A DNA stretch of 64,000 bases, taken from Salinarimonas chemoclinalis. Its GTDB lineage: Bacteria > Pseudomonadota > Alphaproteobacteria > Rhizobiales > Beijerinckiaceae. The notes under the pieces were generated by a model. It saw only the letters and a program-made list of their open reading frames with translations. It had not been told where the DNA came from and did not search any database. The stretch is taken from NCBI RefSeq assembly GCF_041514305.1, contig NZ_JBGMWH010000007.1, positions 1 to 64,000 on the forward strand. Direction: 5' to 3'. How positions within the stretch are numbered: position 1 is the first letter of the stretch; every line of letters begins with the position of its first letter. Made by a program: the position numbers and the translations under genes. Below are positions 8,060 through 17,200 of the stretch, one piece after another.

Positions 8060-8362
8060 TCAGCCCTCGCGGCTGTAGGCCTTCATGATCTCGGCCCGTC
8101 GCTCCGCGGGGCCGAGACCCTTCCGATCGAATTCGGCCAGCCGCGCCTTCGTGTCCTCGCCGGTGAGGATCCCCTCGAGGGCGTTGATCTTCATCATGCC
8201 GGCGCGACCGATCGCCATGCTCTTGGACATCACCTTGGCGGCCTTCACGGCCGCTTCCCGGGTAGGAACGGCTACGGTGACGCCCGTTCCAGTACGAGCG
8301 ACGCGCCACCCCGCTCCGAGAACCTTGGTGGACGGGCTTCTGGGCTGCGAGGTCTTGCGCAT
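8060..8362 (-). CDS. Probable antitoxin of the Fic toxin (VbhA-like position)
   Basis: This 100-residue basic protein lies immediately upstream of the fic gene, the arrangement of VbhA/VbhT-type pairs, in which a small helical antitoxin blocks the Fic ATP site with a glutamate from an (S/T)xxxE(G/N) helix. Here the segment KINALEGILTG contains Glu-Gly in that context, but the Ser/Thr position is Ile, so the match is partial. The N-terminal 40 residues are unlike the small antitoxins I know. The start is uncertain: I use the ATG giving MRKTSQ; a GTG six codons upstream is possible. Identification rests mainly on gene order. Confidence 0.55.
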   Translation of the reverse strand: MRKTSQPRSPSTKVLGAGWRVARTGTGVTVAVPTREAAVKAAKVMSKSMAIGRAGMMKINALEGILTGEDTKARLAEFDRKGLGPAERRAEIMKAYSREG

Positions 8363-8475
8363 GCTCGAACCATACCACACCTGGCACGAGGTCGCCTACC
8401 GCCGAGGCGCGGCGGTCGTCGACGCTGCGGAGGCGGCTCGAGTCGGCCCAGTCCCCCCGAACCGCCGCGCCCGGT

Positions 8476-8874
8476 TCACGCCCCATCCGCCTTCAGCACC
8501 AGCTCCGCGCTCGCGCGGTTGAGCGCGAACGGGATGTCGTAGAGGATCGCGAGGCGCATCAAGGCCTTGACGTCGACGTCGTGCGGGTGGGGCGTCAGGG
8601 CGTCGACGAAGAAGATCATGGCGGCCACGCGCTCCTCGGCGATGAGAGCGCCGATCTGCTGGTCGCCGCCGAGCGGGCCGGACTTGAGACGGGTGATCTC
8701 GAGCTGCGGCAGCGCCTCGGCGATGCGCCCGCCGGTCGTCCCCGTCGCGACGAGGCGGAAGCGCGAGAGCTCGCGGGAATGCGTGCGGCAGAACTCGACG
8801 AGATCGGCCTTCTTCTCGTCGTGGGCGACGAGGGCGACGATGGGGCGCGGGTCGGCGGCGGGCTCGCTTCGCAT
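8476..8874 (-). CDS. mgsA: Methylglyoxal synthase
   Basis: Methylglyoxal synthase turns dihydroxyacetone phosphate into methylglyoxal and phosphate, an overflow bypass when triose phosphates accumulate and phosphate is short. The 132-residue protein has VALVAHDEKK (residues 13-22), ATGTTG, the signature SGPLGGDQQIGA with catalytic Asp71, FFVDALTPHPHDVDVKAL with Asp91, His98 and Asp101, and the terminal IPFALNRASAE. These positions line up with the E. coli enzyme. I start at the ATG at 8874, which has GGAGAG nine bases upstream; a longer frame to 9006 would overlap the start region of the divergent gene. It lies about 1.1 kb after the aldolase that makes its substrate, but on the opposite strand. 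Confidence 0.93.
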   Translation of the reverse strand: MRSEPAADPRPIVALVAHDEKKADLVEFCRTHSRELSRFRLVATGTTGGRIAEALPQLEITRLKSGPLGGDQQIGALIAEERVAAMIFFVDALTPHPHDVDVKALMRLAILYDIPFALNRASAELVLKADGA

Positions 8875-8989
8875 GCGGATCGTCTCTCCGGGGAGGGCGT
8901 CGGCAACCTCGCGCGATTCCCGATCGGCGGCAACCCTCGCCGCGGCGCGCGCGTTGGCCGGCCGACGCATCCGACCAGCGAGGCACCCG

Positions 8990-9619
8990 ATGAAGCGATA
9001 CCTCATGGAGGCGACGAGCCCGGGCTACGGGCGCGAGCGCCTGAAGACGCGCATCCGAAACGACCGCTCGCGGGAGATGGCCTATCGCCGGGCGATCGTC
9101 GCGACCTCCCTCGTCGGCATGGCCTCGATGGCCTTCGTCACGCTGTTCCAGACCGGTGCCGTGCGCCGCCTGCCGGACCCGCCGACGCGCCGGCCGAACT
9201 TCGACACCGCGACGGTGAACACGTCCGACGAGGCCTATTCCTACGGCATGCCCGACGGGCCGCTGACGCTCGCCATGCACGCGGCGAACCTGTCGCTCGC
9301 CGCCGCCGGCCCGCCCGAGCGCTGGCGGGAGCGCCCGTGGATCCCCGTCGCCGCGAGCGCCTTCTCCGGCGCGCAGGCGGCGGTGGCCGCGCAGTATTTG
9401 TTCTGGCGCATGCCCTTCGTCGACCGGGCCTGGTGCCCGTACTGCGTCGTCGACGCGCTCGCGCACTTCGCGAGCTTCGGCCTGTCGCTGCCCGAGACGG
9501 CGAAGGCGCTCGGCCTCGCCGACGGGCGGGGCGCCCCGCCGTCGCGCCGCCGGCGCTCCCCGCGCCCGGCGCCGCTCAGGGCCGGAAGCGATCCGGCACG
9601 CCCCCGTCTCGATCGGTGA
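8990..9619 (+). CDS. VKOR-like membrane protein
   Basis: This 209-residue protein appears to be an integral membrane protein of the vitamin K epoxide reductase (VKOR) superfamily, whose members pass electrons between quinones and periplasmic thiol oxidases. A hydrophobic segment near residues 35-52 is followed by a loop, two further hydrophobic helices, and the motif WCPYCVVDALAHF with the redox pair Cys149-Cys152. The loop cysteine pair found in full VKOR proteins is not present: these two are the only cysteines I see. The C-terminus is a disordered Arg/Pro-rich tail. The ATG at 8990 follows GCGAGG. The gene ends 44 bases inside the convergent SDR gene. Function as a thiol oxidase is an inference from one motif. 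Confidence 0.55.
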   Translation: MKRYLMEATSPGYGRERLKTRIRNDRSREMAYRRAIVATSLVGMASMAFVTLFQTGAVRRLPDPPTRRPNFDTATVNTSDEAYSYGMPDGPLTLAMHAANLSLAAAGPPERWRERPWIPVAASAFSGAQAAVAAQYLFWRMPFVDRAWCPYCVVDALAHFASFGLSLPETAKALGLADGRGAPPSRRRRSPRPAPLRAGSDPARPRLDR

Positions 9620-10415
9620 AGCCGTAGAGGCGTGCGAGATCGGCGGTGGCGACGACCCGGCCCGCGTGGCGCGCGACCGCCGGGTCCGCCGCCAGCGCCG
9701 CCACCGCACGCCCGACGAAGAGCGGCGTCTCCGTCGCCGCGTCCGCCTCCCCCGCCTCGCGCACCCGCTCCGTCGCCACGTGGCCGGGCGAGAGCGCGAG
9801 CGCGGTAACGCCGTGGGGCGCGAGTTCCTGCGCGCAGGCGAAGGCGAGGCGATTGAGCGCGTGCTTCGCGCCGTCGTAGAACACGTCGCCGAGGTAGCCC
9901 CCGCCCGTGTCGAAGGACACGAAGCCGATCAGCCCCCGCCGCGCCGCCACCATCGCCGGCGCCACGGCGCGCGCGAGCAGCAGCGCCGGGCGCACACCCG
10001 TCTCCTGGAAGCGGCCCATCAGCCCCGCCGGGCGGCGCCAGAACGGCGCGCCCCAGCGCGAGCCGTCCGGGAAGGTCTCCCCGTCGAAGCCCTCGTTGCC
10101 GCCCCAGACCGACGAGATCGCCACGTCGATCCGCCCGAAGCGCCTGAGCGCCCAGGAGACGAGCCCGTCCACCTCGCGCTCGTTCGCGTGGTCGCAGACG
10201 TAGGGGTGCCCGCGCCCGCCCGCGGCCTCCACGGCACGCGCCGCGTCCTCGACGGTCTCCGGCCGGCCCTCCGTCCGCGCGCCGGCCTCGGAGGAGCGCC
10301 CGGTGACGATCACCGTCGCGCCCGCCTCGGCCAGCCCCAGCGCGATCCCCAGACCGACGCCGCGCGAGGCGCCGGCGACGAGGGCGACCGCCGAAGATGC
10401 ATCGATAAGATACAT
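9576..10415 (-). CDS. Short-chain dehydrogenase/reductase
   Basis: This 279-residue SDR has the N-terminal cofactor motif AGASRGVG (residues 14-21) and an active-site YDGAK preceded by FVSFDTGGG. An arginine after the second strand (VTGRSS) suggests NADPH. Unusual insertions are a Gly/Glu-rich stretch after the cofactor site and a Trp/Arg-rich segment near the middle (GSRWGAPFWRRPAGLMGRF), as in a subgroup of larger SDRs of unknown substrate. The 3' end overlaps the VKOR-like gene by 44 bases on the other strand. Upstream is an AT-rich divergent promoter region shared with the glycine-rich protein gene. The substrate cannot be inferred. Confidence 0.8.
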   Translation of the reverse strand: MYLIDASSAVALVAGASRGVGLGIALGLAEAGATVIVTGRSSEAGARTEGRPETVEDAARAVEAAGGRGHPYVCDHANEREVDGLVSWALRRFGRIDVAISSVWGGNEGFDGETFPDGSRWGAPFWRRPAGLMGRFQETGVRPALLLARAVAPAMVAARRGLIGFVSFDTGGGYLGDVFYDGAKHALNRLAFACAQELAPHGVTALALSPGHVATERVREAGEADAATETPLFVGRAVAALAADPAVARHAGRVVATADLARLYGFTDRDGGVPDRFRP

Positions 10416-10445
10416 ATCAATAACTCCCAGTCATTTAAAACTATC

Positions 10446-10475
10446 TTGACGCATCACTATTCTGCTGGATATAAC
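10446..10475 (+). promoter_or_regulatory. Sigma-70-like promoter in an AT-rich spacer
   Basis: TTGACG (10446-10451) and TATAAC (10470-10475) are 18 bp apart, the best promoter match in the window. It lies in a spacer (10416-10510) markedly richer in A/T than the surroundings, between the divergent SDR and the glycine-rich protein gene. An AGGAG ribosome site at 10498-10502 precedes the downstream ATG by 8 bases. Confidence 0.65.
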
Positions 10476-10510
10476 CCATCTATCGACAGCTTACCGCAGG
10501 AGCGTGGAAC

Positions 10511-11071
10511 ATGGCTATCTTGGGTGGAGCACTGGATATCGGGAGCAAGGTCCTCGGCGGCGGCGGCGAAGGGGGCGGGCTCTTCGGAGGGCTGATGAGC
10601 AAGATGCTGCCCGGCATCGGCGAGTTCGCGAGCGTCGTCACGAACCCCGGCGCGTTCATGGAGCAGCTCGGGAGCGACCCCATGGGCACGATCATGGGCC
10701 TCGCCGCCAAGGCGGGCGAGGCGGGTCTGCTCGGGCCGTGGGGCAAGGTCGGAGCGATGGCCTACGGCGCGCTGCAGGGCCAGGGTCTCTCGGACCTCCA
10801 GGCCGGCTCGCTGCTGGAGCAGCTCGGCGTCGACCCGCAGAGCTCGATCTTCGGTCCGGCGAGCCAGGTGATCGGCGCCGTCTCCCGCGGCGAGATGGAC
10901 CAGCAGACGGGCATGGACGCACTCTCGACGCTGGCGGGTCTCGACCCGGCCCTCGAGTCGGCGCTCACCACCATCGGCGGCGGCGGCTTCGACTTCGGCT
11001 CGCTGCTCTCGGGCGCCCTCACCGGCGGCTTCGGCGGCCTGCCCGGCGCGGGCGGCTTCCTGCGCGACTGA
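10511..11071 (+). CDS. Glycine-rich hypothetical protein
   Basis: I do not recognise this 186-residue protein. It is rich in Gly, Leu, Ala and Ser and poor in charge, with glycine clusters near the N-terminus (VLGGGGEGGGLFGGLM) and in the C-terminal third (GGGGFDFGSLLSG, TGGFGGLPGAGG). The middle (residues 45-140) has regular amphipathic helices with Met, Gln and Asp, including DPMGTIMGLAAKAG. There is no ordinary signal peptide or clear membrane helix, although the N-terminal 35 residues are hydrophobic and flexible. Its own strong AT-rich promoter and good ribosome site argue for real and perhaps high expression. It could be an exported, surface or self-assembling protein, but nothing in the sequence settles that. 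Confidence 0.6.
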   Translation: MAILGGALDIGSKVLGGGGEGGGLFGGLMSKMLPGIGEFASVVTNPGAFMEQLGSDPMGTIMGLAAKAGEAGLLGPWGKVGAMAYGALQGQGLSDLQAGSLLEQLGVDPQSSIFGPASQVIGAVSRGEMDQQTGMDALSTLAGLDPALESALTTIGGGGFDFGSLLSGALTGGFGGLPGAGGFLRD

Positions 11072-11129
11072 TCGCCGATCGCGCGACGGCGAGGAGCCGG
11101 CGCGCGCCGGGCGAGCCCGTCGGCTCGGC

Positions 11130-12902
11130 TCAGGGCGCGCCGGCTTCCGGCAGCGCCGCGGCCCCCGCCGCCGCGGCGCGGGCGAGGCCTTCGGTCTCGC
11201 CCAGATGCGCCTCGCCCATCCAGCGCGCCCGCGCGATCCGCGCGGCGTGCGCCGGATCGGTGTCGCCGGCGTCGAGCGCGGCCTTGGCGGCGAGCGCCTC
11301 CTCGGCGAGGCAGGCGACGCCGCGGGCGAGCGCGAACAGCCGCAGGTACGGCGTCGCGCCGGCGAGCGCGTCCTCCTGGCGGCCTTCGGCGAGCGCCGAA
11401 AGCATCCACGCGGTCGTCTCGTCGAGGCGCATGGTCGCCTCCCGCAGGCGCGCGGCGAGCATGCCGAAGCCCTCGTGCGCCTCCTTCGTCACGCGGGTCG
11501 CGACCGCGCGGATGCGCGCGATCTCGGCGCGCGCCGTGGCGCCGCCGGACACGGGCAGCTTGCGGGTGACGAGATCGATCGCCTGGATGCCGTTCGTGCC
11601 CTCGTAGATCGGCAGGATGCGCGCGTCGCGATAATGCTGCGCGGCGCCGGTCTCCTCGACGAATCCCATGCCGCCGTGCACCTGGATGCCGAGCGAAGCG
11701 ACCTCGACCGCGATGTCGGTCGAGAACGCCTTGGCCAGCGGCGTCAGGAGCGAGGCGCGCTCGAAGGCCGCCTTGCGCGTCCCGGCTTCGGGGGCGCGCG
11801 CCGCCTCGTCGAGGGACGCCGCGGTGAGGAAGCAGATGCCGCGCGCGGCGTCGGTGAGCCCGCGCATGGTCGCGAGCATGCGCCGCACGTCGGGATGCTC
11901 GGCGATCGCGACCATGCCCTGGCCGCCGTAGCTCGCGGTACGGCCCTGCCGGCGCTCGCGGGCGTAGGCGAGCGCGCGCTGGGTCGCGCGCTCGGCGATC
12001 GCGACGCCCTGGACCCCCACCGCGAGGCGGGCGTTGTTCATCATCGTGAACATGCAGGCCAGCCCGCGGTTCTCCTCGCCGACGAGCCAGCCGATCGCCC
12101 CCTCGCGCTCCCCGTAGGCCATGGTGCAGGTCGGCGCGGCGTGGATGCCGAGCTTGTGCTCGAGCCCGGCGCAGACGACGTCGTTGCGCGTGCCGTCGGG
12201 CAGGATCTTCGGCACCAGGAAGAGCGAGATGCCGCGCGTCCCGTGCGGCGCGTCCGGCAGGCGGGCGAGGACGAGGTGGACGATGTTGTCGGAAAAGTCG
12301 TGCTCGCCGTAGGTGATGTAGATCTTCTGGCCGAAGATGCGGTAGGTGCCGTCGTCCGCGCGCTCGGCGCGGGTGCGCAGCGCCGAGAGATCGGAGCCGG
12401 CCTGCGGCTCCGTCAGGTTCATCGTCGCGGTCCACTCGCCCGACACGAGCTTGCCGAGCCAGCGCTCCTTGAGCTCGGGCGAGGCGTGCGCCTCGATCGC
12501 GTCGATCGCGCCCATGGTGAGGATGGGGCAGAGCGCGAAGGCCATGTTCGCCGCGTTCCACATCTCGACGCAGGCGGTGTTGACGAGGATCGGCAGGCCC
12601 TGGCCGCCGTGCTCGACGGGACCGGGCAGCGCGTTCCAGCCCCCCGCGATCCAGTCGCGATAGGCCTGCGGGAAGCCCTCGGGCGTGTGCACGCGCGCGC
12701 CCTCCCGTCGCAGCCCCGCGAGATCGCCCGGCCGGTCGAGGGGCGCGAGCCGCTCGGCGGCGAAATCGCCCGCCGCCTCGAGGATCTGCGCGACGAGCTC
12801 CGGCGTCAGGTCCGGGTAGAGGCCGGCCGCGACCTTGGCGTCGAGCCCCGCGACGGCGCGCATGGAAAACAGCATCTCGGACACGGGGGCGCGATAGGCC
12901 AT
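11130..12902 (-). CDS. Acyl-CoA dehydrogenase, long DmdC/AcdA-like form
   Basis: These flavoenzymes remove two hydrogens from an acyl-CoA and pass electrons to electron-transfer flavoprotein. The 590-residue length is well above the ~380 of classical members and matches the long subgroup with an extra N-terminal helix and C-terminal domain (which includes 3-methylmercaptopropionyl-CoA dehydrogenase DmdC). Marks are MNLTEPQAGSDLSALRT, the FAD loop FGQKIYITYGEHD, QVHGGMGFVEE and YEGTNGIQAIDLV, whose Glu is the usual catalytic base. The ATG at 12902 has GGAG upstream and gives the family start MAYRAPVSEMLF; a longer frame to 13013 does not look protein-like. The substrate is not determined; no dmdB or dmdD homologue lies nearby. 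Confidence 0.9.
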   Translation of the reverse strand: MAYRAPVSEMLFSMRAVAGLDAKVAAGLYPDLTPELVAQILEAAGDFAAERLAPLDRPGDLAGLRREGARVHTPEGFPQAYRDWIAGGWNALPGPVEHGGQGLPILVNTACVEMWNAANMAFALCPILTMGAIDAIEAHASPELKERWLGKLVSGEWTATMNLTEPQAGSDLSALRTRAERADDGTYRIFGQKIYITYGEHDFSDNIVHLVLARLPDAPHGTRGISLFLVPKILPDGTRNDVVCAGLEHKLGIHAAPTCTMAYGEREGAIGWLVGEENRGLACMFTMMNNARLAVGVQGVAIAERATQRALAYARERRQGRTASYGGQGMVAIAEHPDVRRMLATMRGLTDAARGICFLTAASLDEAARAPEAGTRKAAFERASLLTPLAKAFSTDIAVEVASLGIQVHGGMGFVEETGAAQHYRDARILPIYEGTNGIQAIDLVTRKLPVSGGATARAEIARIRAVATRVTKEAHEGFGMLAARLREATMRLDETTAWMLSALAEGRQEDALAGATPYLRLFALARGVACLAEEALAAKAALDAGDTDPAHAARIARARWMGEAHLGETEGLARAAAAGAAALPEAGAP

Positions 12903-13069
12903 GGCGGGCTCCTCGGGAGGTCTCTGGCGTTTCCTCTGGCGGCTCTCGGGCGAACCGTCTTCATGCGACGAAAGGCGAAGGCCAGGAGTAGTTCGGATGT
13001 GAACTTTCGGCAAGCGGCCGCGCGGTCGCGGGGCGAGCGGAGCATCGCCTTTACGGTTGCGTAGACGCG

Positions 13070-13288
13070 CGATTCTCGACGAAGGATCGGGTCTCGCATC
13101 GCTCGGACGAGCTCTTCGTGGTGGTGGAGGGGCGGCTCGAGATCGATCTCGACGAGGGGACGATCGTGCTCGGGCCGGGGCAGGCGCATCGCGTGCCGGC
13201 GGGGGTGCGCCATCGCACGCGGGCGACGACGCGCACGGTCAACCTCTGCTTCGAGCGCGCCGACGCCGAGACGATCTTCGACGATTGA
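13070..13288 (+). pseudogene. Truncated cupin-domain gene remnant
   Basis: One frame from an upstream stop at 12989 to the TGA at 13286-13288 encodes a recognisable cupin second half: SHRSDELFVVVEGRLEIDL, GTIVLGPGQAHRVPAGVRHRT and a C-terminus ending IFDD. The first half of the barrel, with the conserved W-H-x-H region, is missing. There is no ATG, GTG or TTG in this frame before the GTG codons inside ELFVVVEG. The match to small cupin proteins is good over about 60 residues. I therefore read it as a decayed gene whose 5' part was lost next to the acyl-CoA dehydrogenase start. The alternative is a sequencing frameshift. Confidence 0.55.
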
Positions 13289-13371
13289 CGGGGTGCCGCA
13301 CCCGGCTAAGCTCTCTCCTGCCCGATGCGAACGGCTCACGCGCGAGGCCGCGTGCGAGGGGAGAGACGATC

Positions 13372-14205
13372 ATGTGCGACATCTGCGTGACCAACGCGGT
13401 CAAGGACCGCATGCTGAGCCGCCGCGACGTCTTCCGCCGCGGGGCGGGCGGCGCGGCGGCGATCGCGGCGGTGTCCGCCGGCGCGGCGACGCTCGGCACG
13501 AGCCCCGCCCGTGCGCAGATCGCGGGCGCGCCGGTCGACCTGACGCACACGCTTCACGAGGGCTTCCCGACCTTCTTCGGCGAGCAGCAGTTCTTCGTCG
13601 AGAACGTGTTCAATTACGCTGAGCACATGTTCAACCTCAACGTCCTGCGCGTGAACGAGCACACCGGCACCCACGTCGACGCGCCGCTTCACTTCTCGCA
13701 GGACGGCGCGAGTGTCGACGAGATCCCCGTCACGAGCCTCGTCGCCCCGCTCGCGATCGTCGACATCCGCGAGAAGGCGGCGCAGGACGCGGACGCGCAG
13801 GTCACGCCCGACGACCTCGAGGCGTGGATCGCGCGGCACGGGCCGCTGCCGGAGGGGTGCTGCGTCGCCATGCTGTCGGGCTGGGGCGCGCACGTGGACG
13901 ACGATCGCTTCCGCAACGCCGACGGCGAGGGCACGATGCACTTCCCAGGCTTCCACGTGGAGGCGGCGCGGATGCTGCTCGAGGAGAGCTCGGCCGTCGG
14001 CATCGCGGTGGACACGCTCTCCCTCGACCACGGCCCCTCGCCGGACTTCGCCACGCATTACGCTTGGCTGCCCGAGGGCCGCTGGGGGCTCGAATGCGTG
14101 GCGAACCTCGAGGCGCTGCCGCCGGCGGGCGCGACGCTCGTCCTCGGCGCGCCGAAGCACCGTGGCGGCTCGGGTGGCCCCGCGCGGGTGCTGGCCTTCG
14201 CCTGA
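13372..14205 (+). CDS. Tat-exported cyclase-family (kynurenine formamidase-like) hydrolase
   Basis: The cyclase family holds metal-dependent amidohydrolases such as bacterial kynurenine formamidase and isatin hydrolase. The motif HTGTHVDAPLHF (residues 97-108) carries the metal-binding His and Asp. The N-terminus has a twin-arginine signal (SRRDVFRRG, residues 16-24) followed by an Ala-rich hydrophobic stretch and ARAQI, so the protein should be exported folded, probably with its metal. The 277-residue length includes this signal. A GGGGAGAG ribosome site precedes the ATG. It is 83 bases after a cupin remnant and ends close to the convergent 5-oxoprolinase gene. The substrate is unknown; a cyclic amide or ester is plausible from the family. 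Confidence 0.8.
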   Translation: MCDICVTNAVKDRMLSRRDVFRRGAGGAAAIAAVSAGAATLGTSPARAQIAGAPVDLTHTLHEGFPTFFGEQQFFVENVFNYAEHMFNLNVLRVNEHTGTHVDAPLHFSQDGASVDEIPVTSLVAPLAIVDIREKAAQDADAQVTPDDLEAWIARHGPLPEGCCVAMLSGWGAHVDDDRFRNADGEGTMHFPGFHVEAARMLLEESSAVGIAVDTLSLDHGPSPDFATHYAWLPEGRWGLECVANLEALPPAGATLVLGAPKHRGGSGGPARVLAFA

Positions 14206-14230
14206 TCGCTCCGGCGCCGCCCGCGGCGGA

Positions 14231-17200
14231 TCACTCCGCCGTGCCGTATCCCCCGCCCGTCGGCGTGATCACGGTGACCGCCTCGCCCGCCTCCAGCACC
14301 GTCTGGTCGTTCCCCGCGAGTTCCTCCACGCGGCCGTCGAGGCGGCGCACCAGGGTCCTGCCGAGCGCGCCCGGCTCGCCCCCGGCGGCGCCGAAGGGAC
14401 GCACCTTGCGGTGGGAGGCGAGGATCGCGCAGTCCATCCGCTCGCGGAAGCGGATCGTGCGCGAGGTGCCGTCGCCCGCCGTCCACCTGCCCTTGCCGCC
14501 CGAGCCCACGCGGATGTGGAAGTCCTCGAGCACCACGGGGAAGCGCTGCTCCAGGATCTCCGGATCGGTGAGGCGCGAGTTCGTCATGTGCGTATGCACG
14601 CCCGCGACCCCGTTCCAGCCGGGGCCGGCGGGAGCGCCCGAGCAGATCGTCTCGTAGTACTGGTAGGTATCGTTGCCGAAGGTGAGGTTGTTCATCGTGC
14701 CCTGGGACGAGCCCATCGCCCGGAGCGCGCCGAACAGGCAGTTCGTCACCGCCTGGCTCACCTCCACATTGCCCGCCACCACCGCCGCCGGATAGCGCGG
14801 CGAGAGCATCGAGCCGTCGGGGACGACGATCTCGATCGGCCGAAGGCACCCGGCGTTCATCGGGATCGCGTCGTCGACCATCACGCGGAAGACGTAGAGC
14901 ACCGCCGCTCGGGTCACCGGCGCGGGGGCGTTGAAGTTGTCGGGCTGCTGCGGCGAGGTGCCGGAGAAGTCGACCCGCGCCGTGCGCCGCTCCCGGTCGA
15001 CCGTGATCGAGACGCGGATGGCGCAACCCTGGTCCATCGGATAGTCGAACGAGCAGTCCCTCACGCGGTCGAGCAGGCGGCGCACGCTCTCGGCGGCGTT
15101 GTCCTGGACGTGCCCCATGTAGGCGGTGACGACGTCGAGGCCGAACGACGCGACCATCTTCTCGAGCTCGGCGACGCCCTTCTCGTTCGCCGCGATCTGC
15201 GCCTTGAGGTCGTTGACGTTCTGGACGACGTTGCGCACCGGGTACTTGGCGCCCTCGAGGAGCGCCACCAGCTCCGCCTCGCGGAAGCGGCCGCGGTCGA
15301 CGAGCTTGAAGTTGTCGATGTACACGCCCTCCTCCTCGATGTGCGTCGCGCGCGGCGACATCGAGCCGGGCGCCACGCCGCCGACGTCGGCGTGGTGGCC
15401 GCGGGAGGCGACCCAGAACAGGATCGTCTTCTCGTCCGCGTCGAAGACCGGCGTGCACACCGTGATGTCGGGCAGGTGCGTGCCGCCGTTGTAGGGGGCG
15501 TTCAGCGCGAAGACGTCTCCCGGGTGGATCTGCGGGTTCTGCCGGATGACCGTCTCCACCGAGCGGTCCATCGAGCCGAGATGCACCGGCATGTGCGGGG
15601 CGTTGGCGACGAGGCTGCCGGTCGCGTCGAAGACCGCGCAGGAGAAGTCGAGCCGCTCCTTGATGTTGACGGAATAGGCCGTGTTCTGGAGCGTCACGCC
15701 CATCTGCTCGGCGATCGACATGAACAGGTTGTTGAAGATCTCCAGCATCACCGGGTCGGCCTCGGTCCCGACCGCATGGCGCGTGGCCATCGCCTCGACG
15801 CGGGCGAGGACGAGGTGGTCCTTCTCGGTCAGCCGCGCCTCCCAGCCCTCCTCGACCACGATGGTCTGGTTGGGCTCGACGACGATGGCGGGACCCGGGA
15901 TGCGCTGGCCCGGGCGGATCGCCTCGCGCAGGTAGACGCCCGCGTCGTGCCAGCCCTTCGAGAATATCCGCGTGCGGCGCGCCGGCTCGGGCGTGCCCTC
16001 GACGGTCGCGAGCCCCTCGGCCTCGGCGAACTGCGCGCCGCCGCCGACCGCCTCGATCTCCACCGCCTCGACCACGAGCGCCTTGCCCTCGTCGACGAAG
16101 CCGAAGCGGCGCTCGTGCCGCGCCTCGAAGTCCGCCCGCATGGACTCCGCCGAAGCCGGCGCGATCGGCGCGTCGAGCGCGTCGCCCGAGAGCGTCGCCG
16201 CGTCGACCTGCAGCGGCGTGTCGGTGCCGGCGTAGCGCACGTGGGCGCGCACGATCACGGCGATGTCGTCGCGCGGCACGCCCTGGCCGGTCAGCTCCTC
16301 CACCGCCTCGTCGACGAGGCGCTTCGCCGCCACCCCGAGCGCCCGCGGGGCATCCGCGTCGAGCGCGGCGTCGACGGCGCTCTGGCGCGTGGCGCGGATG
16401 TCGGCGAGCCCCATGCCGTAGGCCGAGAGCAGGCCCGAGAGCGGGTGCACGAGCACCGTCTTCATGCCGAGCGCGTCGGCGACCTTGCAGGCGTGCTGGC
16501 CGCCGGCGCCGCCGAAGCAGTTGAGCGCGTAGCGGGTGACGTCGTAGCCGCGCTGCACCGAGATCTTCTTGATCGCCTCGGCCATGTTCGCGACCGCGAT
16601 CTCCAGGAAGCCGTCGGCCACCTCCTCGGGAGAGCGCCCGTCGCCGATCTCGGCGGCGAGCGCCGCGAAGGCCGCACGCACCGCATCGGCGTCGAGGGGC
16701 GCGTCGCCGTCGGGGCCGAAGATCCGCGGGAAGAACTCCGGCAGGAGCTTGCCCACCATGACGTTGGCGTCGGTCACCGCGAGCGGCCCGCCGCGGCGGT
16801 AGCAGGTCGGGCCGGGATGCGCGCCCGCGGATTCGGGCCCGACGCGGTAGCGCGTGCCGTCCCACTTGAGCATCGAGCCGCCGCCGGCGGCCACCGTGTG
16901 GATCAGCATCATCGGCGCGCGCATGCGCACGCCCGCGACCTCCGTCTCGAAGGCGCGCTCGTAGGTGCCGTCGAAATGGGCGACGTCGGTCGACGTGCCG
17001 CCCATGTCGAAGCCGATGACCTTGCCGAAGCCGGCCGCGCGGCCGGTCTCCGCGAGGCCCACCACCCCGCCGGCGGGGCCGGACAGGATCGCGTCCTTGC
17101 CCTGGAAGAGCTCGGCGGCGGTGAGCCCGCCGGACGACATCATGAACATCAGCCGCGCGCCGGTGCGCGCGACGTCGAGTTCCTCGGACACCTGCGCCAC

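Noticed and set aside
7400..8475. Prophage or integrative element around the Fic pair
   Set aside because: No integrase, phage structural gene, tRNA or flanking direct repeats were seen; only the toxin-antitoxin pair departs from the background.
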